A stretch of 9,247 nucleotides of DNA from NCBI GenBank assembly GCA_016870695.1, contig VGAV01000068.1, positions 1 through 9,247 of the forward strand, in the 5' to 3' direction. Position numbers and translations under genes: made by a program. Shown in pieces: positions 1 to 5,382 of the stretch. The stretch is from Actinomycetota bacterium (GTDB lineage Bacteria > Actinomycetota > Actinomycetes > Actinomycetales > Microbacteriaceae). The notes under the pieces are model-generated. The model saw only the letters and a program-made list of their open reading frames with translations. It was not told where the DNA came from and did no database searches. How positions within the stretch are numbered: position 1 is the first letter of the stretch; the number at the start of each line of letters is the position of its first letter.

Positions 1-529
1 CCCGGCCGGCGTCGTGCGCACGAAGGCGGAATTCGAACACGTGCGCGACGCGTTCTCGGCGGCATCCGTGGATCGGACGTTCCAGACGGTCTCGCTCGCC
101 GCGAAGATCCTCCTCGCGCAGCGCGAGGTCGAACGCGCGATGAAGGACGCGTCGTCGATCACGCTCCTCGGCGCGCTCAACGACGTGCGCGGGCAGGTTC
201 AGGGTCTGATCTTCTCGGGGTTCCTCTCCCGGACCGGTCTCGCCCGGCTCCCGTACTACCCGCGTTATCTCGCCGGGGCGCTGGAGCGGGTGAAGACGCT
301 CTCGGACAACCCCGGCCGCGACCGCCAGCGCATGACCGAGTACGAGCGCGCCGCCGCGGGCTTCGTGGATGCCGGGGGCTCGGTGCCCCTGCCCCCGGAC
401 GCCCCGGCGAACCTCGTGCAGACCCGCTGGCTGCTCGAGGAACTGCGCGTGAGCCTCTTCGCCCAGCGCCTCGGCACCGCCGAACCGGTCTCCCCTCAGC
501 GCATCGCGAAGGCGCTCAAGAGCGCCTGA
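1..529 (+). CDS. hrpA: ATP-dependent RNA helicase HrpA, C-terminal fragment (5' end outside window)
   Basis: The reading frame is open from the left edge (first full codon at base 2, reading Pro-Ala-Gly-Val before the GTG at 14) to TGA at 527-529, giving 175 visible residues. I therefore read it as the tail of a longer gene, not a small gene starting at 14. The end contains RWLLEELRVSLFAQRLGT followed by VSPQRI, the typical finish of the DUF3418 C-terminal region of bacterial HrpA DEAH-box helicases. PRYLAGALERVKTLSDNPGRD also fits that region (seen plus family knowledge). The helicase core with Walker motifs would lie upstream, outside the window. HrpA proteins of actinobacteria are usually about 1,300 residues and act on RNA or ribosomes in the cytoplasm; E. 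coli HrpA has been linked to rescue of stalled or collided ribosomes. It converges on the MarR gene across a 79-bp gap. The family assignment is confident; whether the full gene is intact cannot be seen. Confidence 0.85.
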   Translation, partial: PAGVVRTKAEFEHVRDAFSAASVDRTFQTVSLAAKILLAQREVERAMKDASSITLLGALNDVRGQVQGLIFSGFLSRTGLARLPYYPRYLAGALERVKTLSDNPGRDRQRMTEYERAAAGFVDAGGSVPLPPDAPANLVQTRWLLEELRVSLFAQRLGTAEPVSPQRIAKALKSA

Positions 530-608
530 GTCGTCGGCTCGTGTCGCTTGCCGGGACCTGGAGGCGACGTGATCCGGCGACGCGCACGCCGACGTGCACC
601 CGCCTGCC

Positions 609-1106
609 TCAGACGCCGAGCGACGCACCCCAGGTACGCAGCAACGTCTCGAGAGAGCGACGCTGGTCGGGGTCGAGTCCGGCGAGCAGGCGCTGCTCGT
701 TCGCGATGTGCGCCGTGTAGGCCTCGTCGATCACGCGCCGCCCGGCCGACGTCAGCCGGATGACGCGCGCCCGCCCGTCATCGGCGTCGTCGTCGCGCAC
801 CACGAGACCGGATGCCACGAGCCGGTCGACGCGCTTGGTCACCGCCCCGGTGGTGACCATGGTGTGACGCGCGAGCTCGCCCGGGGCCGCGGCGAATGGC
901 GCCCCCGCTCGGCGGAGGGCGGCGAGGATGTCGAACTCCCCCTCGCCGAGGCCGTACCGGCGGTAGACCGCGAGCAGTTCGTCGCGCAAATGATCGGCGA
1001 GGCGGTGCAGGCGTCCGATCACCTGCATCGGCGAGACGTCGATGTCGGGTCTCTCGGCGCTCCACTGGGCGACGATGGTGTCGACGCGGTCGGTCGTCGG
1101 GGTCAT
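609..1106 (-). CDS. MarR-family transcriptional regulator
   Basis: A 165-residue protein, the usual MarR length. Residues 74-98 (PGELARHTMVTTGAVTKRVD and following) form the helix-turn-helix. Residues 100-118 form the beta wing, with the typical acidic-Arg tip (DDADDGRARVIRLT). Flanking helices at about 25-65 and 125-160 would form the dimer interface. The frame stays open upstream to 1298, but I chose the ATG at 1106 because the MarR domain needs no more sequence, upstream codons lie inside the divergent exporter gene, and a -10-like TAAAGT ends 7 nt before this ATG. It is divergent from the EamA exporter with only 40 bp between starts, the classic arrangement of a repressor controlling itself and an exporter. 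Two matching palindromes in the spacer are the likely binding sites. The effector is unknown; MarR proteins usually bind small phenolic or toxic compounds, or sense oxidation. No cysteine is seen in the protein, which argues against thiol redox sensing. Confidence 0.93.
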   Translation of the reverse strand: MTPTTDRVDTIVAQWSAERPDIDVSPMQVIGRLHRLADHLRDELLAVYRRYGLGEGEFDILAALRRAGAPFAAAPGELARHTMVTTGAVTKRVDRLVASGLVVRDDDADDGRARVIRLTSAGRRVIDEAYTAHIANEQRLLAGLDPDQRRSLETLLRTWGASLGV

Positions 1107-1146
1107 GGCATCCACTTTATCTTCCAGGGAAGCTACTCTGTCTTCC
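1107..1146. promoter_or_regulatory. Divergent promoter region between marR-type gene and EamA exporter
   Basis: This 40-bp spacer must contain both promoters. On the minus strand TAAAGT (1119-1114) precedes the regulator ATG by 7 nt. On the plus strand TACTCT (1134-1139) precedes the exporter ATG by 7 nt. Both fit the actinobacterial TANNNT -10 pattern. The spacing places both transcription starts at or next to the A of ATG, so both messages would be leaderless; neither gene has a Shine-Dalgarno sequence. No good -35 hexamer is seen for the exporter. The regulator has at best AAGACA at 1140-1145 read on the minus strand, with a long spacing. The hexamer calls are inference from short motifs. 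Confidence 0.6.
1121..1132. promoter_or_regulatory. Candidate MarR operator 1 (CTTCCAGGGAAG)
   Basis: Inverted repeat with perfect 5-bp arms (CTTCC/GGAAG) around an AG centre. It lies directly upstream of the regulator's -10 hexamer and just ahead of the exporter's. It shares 14 of 15 bases with the second site in the extended word TCTTCCANGGAAGCT, where N is the single difference. Binding by the adjacent regulator is inferred from position and symmetry. Confidence 0.7.
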
Positions 1147-1153
1147 ATGGAAG
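1142..1153. promoter_or_regulatory. Candidate MarR operator 2 (CTTCCATGGAAG)
   Basis: A perfect 12-bp palindrome that includes the ATG start codon of the exporter gene (1147-1149). It lies 21 bp centre-to-centre from operator 1, two turns of B-DNA, so two dimers would sit on the same face. Occupancy would cover the exporter's predicted transcription start and the upstream part of the regulator promoter. Its overlap with coding sequence means the first codons (Met-Glu-Ala) are partly set by the operator. Confidence 0.7.
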
Positions 1154-2049
1154 CTGAATGGCGCTTCATCGCCGTCACCGCCGTCGCACCGATCGCGTGG
1201 GGCGCGACGTACGTCGTCACGCGGCATCTGCTGCCGGCGGACGCGCCGCTGTGGGGAGCGGCCCTTCGGGCCCTGCCCGCGGGCCTCCTGCTTCTCACGC
1301 TCGCGCGACGGCGGCCGCACGGGGCGTGGTGGTGGAAAGCCCCCGTCCTGGGAATGCTGAACTTCGGCGCCTTCTTCGTGCTCGTCTACGTGGCTGCGCA
1401 GCTTCTGCCGTCGTCGATCGCCGCGTCGATCATGGCTCTCGCCCCGCTGGCCCTCGCCGGACTCGCGTGGCCCTTGCTCTCCCAGCGCCCCACGGCACGG
1501 TGGGCGGTCGGAGCCGCGGGCGGCCTCGCCGGCGTCCTGCTCGTCGTCGGCCTCGGCGCCGGCGCGGTGCCGGCGACCGGGGTGGTGGCATCCGTCGTCG
1601 CGCTGCTCGCGTCGTCGCTGGGCGCGATCCTCACGACCCGATGGCGAGACGAGACGCCCCTCCTGGCCACGACGTCGTGGCAGCTGACGGCCGGCGGTAT
1701 CGTGCTGGTCGTCGTCGCGGGCGTCGTCGAGGGTTCCCCGCCCCGAGTGGATGCCGTGGGCGTCGCCGCCTACGCCGGCATCGCGGTCGTCGCCACGGCC
1801 GTGGCGTTCGTGTGCTGGTTCACCGGGCTGCGGCACCTCCCCGCGGGCACGGTCGGCCTGATCGGCTTGCTGAACCCGGTCACCGGTGTGCTGCTCGGCG
1901 TCGCGGTCGGCGGCGAGTCACTGGCGCCGGCGCAGGTGCTCGGCATCCTGCTGGTGCTCACGGCGATCGCCGTCACGAGCGGGGCGAGGAAACCGGGACC
2001 CCCGGCGCGACCAGGCAGGAACGAGCGTGAGCGAGGCGCCCGCCTCTGA
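1147..2049 (+). CDS. EamA/DMT-superfamily transporter (probable exporter)
   Basis: A 300-residue hydrophobic protein with about ten membrane segments in two halves, the normal layout and length for EamA transporters. The first half opens with MEAEWRFIAVTAVAPIAWGA and the charged loop LARRR; the second half runs from about residue 145. The run LPAGTVGLIGLLNPVTGVLLG (about 231-251) is the conserved EamA stretch near the ninth and tenth helices. The tail after about residue 280 is short, basic and cytoplasmic. The frame is open further upstream to 1042, but that part overlaps the divergent regulator; the ATG at 1147 lies 7 nt after a -10-like hexamer and gives a clean first helix. Family members export amino acids, drugs or metabolites. 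The substrate cannot be read from the sequence. It is probably repressed by the adjacent MarR protein. Confidence 0.92.
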   Translation: MEAEWRFIAVTAVAPIAWGATYVVTRHLLPADAPLWGAALRALPAGLLLLTLARRRPHGAWWWKAPVLGMLNFGAFFVLVYVAAQLLPSSIAASIMALAPLALAGLAWPLLSQRPTARWAVGAAGGLAGVLLVVGLGAGAVPATGVVASVVALLASSLGAILTTRWRDETPLLATTSWQLTAGGIVLVVVAGVVEGSPPRVDAVGVAAYAGIAVVATAVAFVCWFTGLRHLPAGTVGLIGLLNPVTGVLLGVAVGGESLAPAQVLGILLVLTAIAVTSGARKPGPPARPGRNERERGARL

Positions 2050-2177
2050 CCCCTGACCCGGCATCCCTCCCCCGATCCCACCGCCCGCGCACCGGAATCG
2101 GAGAACCGCGCCGGATTCGGAGATTCCCCCCGAAATCGTCCGAGAACAGCGCGGATCTCCGAATCCACGACGCCGAC
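2050..2177. other. Convergent intergenic region holding repeat copy 1
   Basis: This 128-bp gap separates the 3' ends of the exporter (plus) and the DUF4097 gene (minus). Most of it is the 73-bp imperfect palindrome listed separately. No open frame with a start signal is seen. Because both neighbours end here, any terminator would serve both directions; no U-rich tract follows the palindrome on either strand. Confidence 0.7.
2094..2166. repeat. 73-bp imperfect palindromic intergenic repeat, copy 1
   Basis: This matches 5259-5331 over 73 bases without gaps at 61 positions; the first 22 bases are identical. The outer 18 bases of each end are complementary at 16 of 18 positions. In addition, GGATTCGGAGAT (2113-2124) is a perfect 12-bp inverted match to ATCTCCGAATCC (2155-2166), leaving a 30-nt loop. 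The unit is thus two direct CGGAWTCGGA-like words followed by two inverted ones, so alternative stems are possible. It lies 44 bp after the exporter stop and 11 bp after the DUF4097 stop. It could be a bidirectional terminator or mRNA 3'-end stabiliser, or a REP/MITE-like element; role inferred. Confidence 0.85.
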
Positions 2178-3134
2178 TCAGGACCGCAGCACCACCGACC
2201 CGAACGTCGCCGAAACGTTCACGCGCGGGGCGCCCGCCGCCCCGTCCGCCGCCGGCAGCCGGTCGTCGACCTCGCCCATTCCGTCGTCCACGGTCACGCG
2301 GTAGGCCTCGTCGGGCAGGAGGACGTCCGCGGACCCGGCCGTGAGCTCGATGTCGGTGCGGCGGGGCGCCTCACCGGTGAGCGCGGCCGACAGGCGACCG
2401 CCGGCCAGCTCCATCCGGGCCTCGGCGACGTCGGCGAGCGCGACGGCCGCCTGACCGCCGGTCACCGTGAGGTCGAGAGACGTCGCCGTCCCGTCGACGT
2501 CGACGCGGCCCCCGGCGACGTCCACCGTCAGCGACCGGTACTCCCCCGCCAGGTCGAGGCTGCCGGCGCCGATGTCGAACTCCGCGTCCAGCACACCATC
2601 GGCCAGGTCGAGGGGAAGGGTGAGCGTCGCGGCCGACCGCGGGCCGGCGGCGAACCACGTCCCCTCCGGCGAGGTGACCTCGAGCGTGTCGCCGTCGCGT
2701 TCCATGCGCCACCCGCCGCGGTCCCCGTCGCCCCCTCGGGCCGCGTCAGCGGTCCCGCCGCGTCGACCGCGGTCGCCGGGACCACCCCGGTCGTCCGAAC
2801 GGCCGCGCGCGCCGTCGACGGTCAGTTGCGCGGTGGCCACGTCGGCGAACGCGACCGTCAGCCGGGCACCGGCGACGTCGACGTCGAGGTCGGTGACGCC
2901 GACCACGCCGACGCGGGTGTCGTCCGACCCGCGCATCCCCGCGGCGGCGGACACCGCCGTGCTGCCGAGCGTGCCGGCGATGACGGCCGCCCCCAGCACC
3001 GTGGTCGCGATCGAGATGATGCGCGCGGCGGTGCGCGGGCGCCCGGACGACACCGCCGCCGGAGCGGTTCGCTCGGACGCGGCCGCGGAAGAGCGCTCGG
3101 ACGGCGCCGCGGTGTCGGGCGAGGGATCGGTCAT
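2178..3134 (-). CDS. DUF4097-type beta-repeat membrane-anchored protein, third gene of two-component operon
   Basis: A 318-residue protein. Residues 1-35 are a Ser/Ala/Pro-rich cytoplasmic tail, and 38-66 form a single membrane segment. The rest is extracytoplasmic, rich in short beta strands with alternating hydrophobic residues and Gly turns: VTDLDVDVAGARLTVAFADV, then GAGSLDLAGEYRSLTVDVAG, ending PRVNVSATFGSVVLRS. This pattern and the GSVVL-type end fit DUF4097 (putative adhesin / LiaF-like C-terminal fold). Residues 109-141 are an odd Arg/Gly/Asp-rich low-complexity insert between strands. The ATG overlaps the stop of the response regulator as ATGA (start 3134, preceding stop 3133-3131), and GGGAG sits 7 nt upstream, so translation is coupled. 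In Firmicutes, LiaF-related proteins restrain a cell-envelope-stress kinase; a similar modulator or output role is plausible here but inferred. It could also simply be a target of the system. Confidence 0.82.
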   Translation of the reverse strand: MTDPSPDTAAPSERSSAAASERTAPAAVSSGRPRTAARIISIATTVLGAAVIAGTLGSTAVSAAAGMRGSDDTRVGVVGVTDLDVDVAGARLTVAFADVATAQLTVDGARGRSDDRGGPGDRGRRGGTADAARGGDGDRGGWRMERDGDTLEVTSPEGTWFAAGPRSAATLTLPLDLADGVLDAEFDIGAGSLDLAGEYRSLTVDVAGGRVDVDGTATSLDLTVTGGQAAVALADVAEARMELAGGRLSAALTGEAPRRTDIELTAGSADVLLPDEAYRVTVDDGMGEVDDRLPAADGAAGAPRVNVSATFGSVVLRS

Positions 3135-3796
3135 GACGGTGCTCCCGTGGTGTCGTGGCCCAGGTGGACGAGCGCGGCGATGACGCGGCGGTTGCCGGTG
3201 TCGTCCTGCTCGAGGCCGAGCTTGGTGAAGATGGCGGTGATGTACTTCTCGACGCTCGCCTCCGAGACGAACAGCGCCTGCGCGATCGCCTGGTTCGAGC
3301 GTCCTTCGGCGATGAGGGCGAGCACGGCACGCTCCCGGTCCGTGAGGCTCTGCAGCCGCTGGTCGCGGCGCCGGCGGGTGAGCAGCTGGCCCACGACCTC
3401 CGGGTCGAGCACGGTGGCCCCGCCCGCGATCCGCGCGACGGCCTCGAGGAAGTCGCGGACGTCGGCGACGCGGTCCTTCAGCAGATAGCCGAGCGACCCC
3501 TGCCCGTCGGCGATGAGGTCGCTGGCGTAGCGCTCCTCGACGTACTGCGACAGCACCAGGACGGCGAGCCCCGGATGCCGCGACCGCAGGGCGATCGCCG
3601 CCCGGATGCCCTCGTCGGTCCAGGTGGGCGGCAGGCGCACGTCGAGGATGCACAGGTCGGGAGCTGTCGTGGCGACCGCCTCGTCGAGGCCGTCCGCGTC
3701 GGCCAGGGCGGCGACGACCTCGTGTCCGTCGTCGGCCAGCAGGCGCACGAGCCCCTCGCGCAGCAGCACGGAATCCTCGCAGATCAGGATGCGCAC
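3131..3796 (-). CDS. LuxR/NarL-family response regulator
   Basis: 221 residues, the normal length for this class. The receiver domain spans about 1-120: acidic pair Glu7-Asp8, phosphoacceptor Asp52 in LCILDVRLPP, switch Ser83 in VLVLSQY, and Lys107 in LGYLLKDRV. The LuxR helix-turn-helix spans about 150-215 (LTDRERAVLALIAEGRSNQA through SVEKYITAIFTKLGL). All the residues needed for phosphotransfer are present. It starts with GTG at 3796, chosen because GGAGG lies 10 nt upstream and the receiver's first strand (RILICED) begins right after it. The start lies inside the last codons of the kinase gene (13-nt overlap), and its stop overlaps the start of the DUF4097 gene, so the three are co-translated. 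Targets are unknown; it probably regulates its own operon and envelope genes (inference). Confidence 0.95.
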   Translation of the reverse strand: MRILICEDSVLLREGLVRLLADDGHEVVAALADADGLDEAVATTAPDLCILDVRLPPTWTDEGIRAAIALRSRHPGLAVLVLSQYVEERYASDLIADGQGSLGYLLKDRVADVRDFLEAVARIAGGATVLDPEVVGQLLTRRRRDQRLQSLTDRERAVLALIAEGRSNQAIAQALFVSEASVEKYITAIFTKLGLEQDDTGNRRVIAALVHLGHDTTGAPS

Positions 3797-5157
3797 GGGA
3801 CCGTCACCTCCACCGACGTCGGCCCGCCCTGCGGGCTGTCGATGCGGGCGCTGCCGCCGGCCGCGGTGACGCGGTTGACGATGCCGTCCAACCCGCCGCC
3901 GGGCACGACGCGGGCGCCGCCCAGTCCGTCGTCCTCGACACGGGCCCACAGGGTCTGGTCCTCCCGCACCCGCACCGACACCCGGCATGCGGCAGCGTGG
4001 GAGTGCTTCGCCGCGTTGGTCAGCGCCTCGGCGATGGAGAAGTACACCGCGGCCTCCGCGGCCCGGCTGCACCGTCCGGTGAGGCGCACATCGAGCGTCA
4101 CGGGGATGTGCGACCGCGACGCGAGCGCCGAGAGGGCGGCATCCAGTCCCCGGTCCTCCAGGACGGACGCATGGATGCCGCGCGCCAGCTGCCGCAGCTC
4201 GGTGATGGCCGACTTGGTGGAGGCGTGCGCCTCGGCGACGAGGGCCTTGGCGGTCTCGGGGTCGTCGTCGATCTTGGTCTGCGCGAGTCCGAGCGTCATG
4301 CCGATCGACACGAGTCGCGGCTGCACGCCGTCGTGGAGGTCGCGCTCGATGCGCGTGCGCTCGACCTCGGCGGCACGGACGGCGCCGGCGCGACGGGTGT
4401 CGAAGGTGCGCGCCTGCGCCTCGAGCTGCGCTTCGCGCGAGGGCACCAGGATGCCGCGCGCGACGACCCCGTGCAGGATGCCGAGCCCCACCACGACGGC
4501 CAGGCCGATCACCGCGGCCAGCACGCCGGCGATCGCGGCGCCGACGCCCCCGAGCGGGATGCCGGCGAAGACGCCCGCTGCACGACCGCCGAACACGGCG
4601 CCCACCAGCAGCGTGAGGCCCCACGCGACGGCGCCCGCGGCGACGAGGACGACGAGCCCCATGACGGTCGCAGCCGCGAACGAGGCGACCCCGCGCCACT
4701 GCCGGCCGTCCTTCGTCTGCAGCCAGATCGTGTGCAGGAATCCGCCGAAGCCGGTCTTCTCACTGCGCCGGACGCGCGGGCTGGGCAGCCCGAGGCCGTA
4801 GAGCCCGTCGACGCGGGCGTGCTCCAGCCACGCGACGGCGAACAGCGCGTACACGAGACCGACGAGCAGCACGGCACCGACGAGCAGGACGGGCAGCAGG
4901 CCGAGTCCCGCGCTGAGCAGGCCGAACAGCGCGGTCAAGACGACCGGTCCGACCAGGCCGAGTGCCGCGAGGTGCGCGACCGCCCCCGCGATGCGGGCGG
5001 GTGAGCCGAAACGCGCGCGGCGGGACGGCGCGGCCGGAGCGTCGGAGCCGGCCGGCGCGACGGAGCCGCCGGGCGCGGCGGAGCCTGGGGGCGCGGAGCG
5101 GCTCGCCGTCGTGGCGGGGGTGTCCGCGGGCGGCGGGGGGAAGGGGGCCGTTGTCAT
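3784..5157 (-). CDS. Membrane sensor histidine kinase, HisKA_3 / NarL type
   Basis: 457 residues from the ATG at 5157. Residues 1-48 are a Pro/Ala/Ser/Gly-rich disordered tail with repeated APxGS-like words. Hydrophobic segments lie at about 55-110 and 155-235, giving four or more membrane helices with little outside the membrane. They include YALFAVAWLEHARVDGLYGL, typical of the 'putative sensor' domain of actinobacterial kinases. The dimerisation/phosphoacceptor domain holds ERTRIERDLHDGVQPRLV with His275. The ATPase domain holds the N box EALTNAAKH (377-385) and G boxes VEDDGLGG (408-414) and GGLDGIVNR (421-429). All catalytic motifs look intact. A GTG at 5166 is an alternative start; I prefer ATG because TAGCGT ends 7 nt before it and no proper Shine-Dalgarno is present. 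The gene overlaps the response regulator by 13 nt, its obvious partner. The stimulus is unknown; membrane-embedded sensors of this kind commonly detect envelope perturbation (inference). Confidence 0.94.
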   Translation of the reverse strand: MTTAPFPPPPADTPATTASRSAPPGSAAPGGSVAPAGSDAPAAPSRRARFGSPARIAGAVAHLAALGLVGPVVLTALFGLLSAGLGLLPVLLVGAVLLVGLVYALFAVAWLEHARVDGLYGLGLPSPRVRRSEKTGFGGFLHTIWLQTKDGRQWRGVASFAAATVMGLVVLVAAGAVAWGLTLLVGAVFGGRAAGVFAGIPLGGVGAAIAGVLAAVIGLAVVVGLGILHGVVARGILVPSREAQLEAQARTFDTRRAGAVRAAEVERTRIERDLHDGVQPRLVSIGMTLGLAQTKIDDDPETAKALVAEAHASTKSAITELRQLARGIHASVLEDRGLDAALSALASRSHIPVTLDVRLTGRCSRAAEAAVYFSIAEALTNAAKHSHAAACRVSVRVREDQTLWARVEDDGLGGARVVPGGGLDGIVNRVTAAGGSARIDSPQGGPTSVEVTVPCAS

Positions 5158-5164
5158 GCCCACC

Positions 5165-5170
5165 ACGCTA
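5165..5170 (-). promoter_or_regulatory. Candidate -10 element of the kinase operon (TAGCGT)
   Basis: Read on the minus strand, TAGCGT fits TANNNT and is followed by 7 nt and then the kinase ATG. This is the same spacing as at both genes of the MarR/EamA pair and implies a leaderless transcript. No convincing -35 hexamer is seen. A short motif in GC-rich DNA, so only moderate support. Confidence 0.4.
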
Positions 5171-5214
5171 GGCCGGGCCGTCGGGGGGCGCCGCCCGGTC
5201 AGCCCCCGCGCGCA

Positions 5215-5230
5215 TTCGGGTTATCCCGAA
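5215..5230. promoter_or_regulatory. Palindrome TTCGGGTTATCCCGAA, candidate operator or hairpin
   Basis: Perfect 6-bp arms TTCGGG/CCCGAA flank TTAT, 58 bp upstream of the kinase start. Symmetry and position would suit a regulator site for the kinase operon. It is too short to exclude chance, and LuxR-type regulators often use direct or degenerate sites. Confidence 0.35.
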
Positions 5231-5258
5231 CGGCCGGCGTGCCCGTGGCATCCCTCCC

Positions 5259-5331
5259 GGAATCGGAGAACCGCGCCGGAATCGGATGTTCCAGCCGGAA
5301 TACTCCGAGAACAACGCCATTCTCCGAATCC
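5259..5331. repeat. 73-bp imperfect palindromic intergenic repeat, copy 2
   Basis: Gap-free match to 2094-2166, identical at 61 of 73 positions. The terminal word GGAATCGGAGAA (5259-5270) pairs with TTCTCCGAATCC (5320-5331) at 11 of 12 positions, so the outer stem is preserved although the interior differs. Both copies are also preceded by GGCATCCCTCCC, directly here and 24 bp further away in copy 1. It lies 51 bp after the binding-protein stop on the minus strand, a terminator-like position, and upstream of the kinase promoter. Confidence 0.85.
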
Positions 5332-5382
5332 GGCACACCCCAGGCGGCGCAACGCGGATGCCGACCCGGGGCCGCGCGCGGC

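Larger units (their letters stand above)
5158..5382. other. Intergenic region upstream of kinase operon, downstream of sugar operon
   Basis: This 225-bp gap, the longest in the window, lies between the 3' end of the binding-protein gene and the 5' end of the kinase. It holds the presumed kinase promoter, a TTCGGG/CCCGAA palindrome and repeat copy 2. I see no additional gene in it. Confidence 0.7.

Noticed and set aside
14..529. Independent 171-residue gene starting with GTG at 14
   Set aside because: The frame is open to the window edge and matches the C-terminal end of HrpA, so this is a fragment of a longer gene.
575..597. Hairpin (GCACG-CCGA-CGTGC, overlapping CGGCG/CGCCG) as a terminator between hrpA and the MarR gene
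   Set aside because: Arms are only 5 bp with no T tract; this is frequent by chance at this GC content. A terminator is expected here but not demonstrable.
1042..1146. N-terminal extension of the EamA exporter to a start at 1042
   Set aside because: The extra 35 residues lie over the MarR coding region, are not membrane-like and are not needed by the fold.
1107..1298. N-terminal extension of the MarR protein to a start at 1298
   Set aside because: It would overlap the divergent exporter by about 150 bp, adds Arg-rich sequence unlike the family, and lies upstream of the best -10/ATG arrangement.
3155..4801. Long plus-strand open frame (548 codons) antisense to the response regulator and kinase
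   Set aside because: Shadow frame in GC-rich DNA; the minus strand has intact receiver, HTH and kinase motifs.
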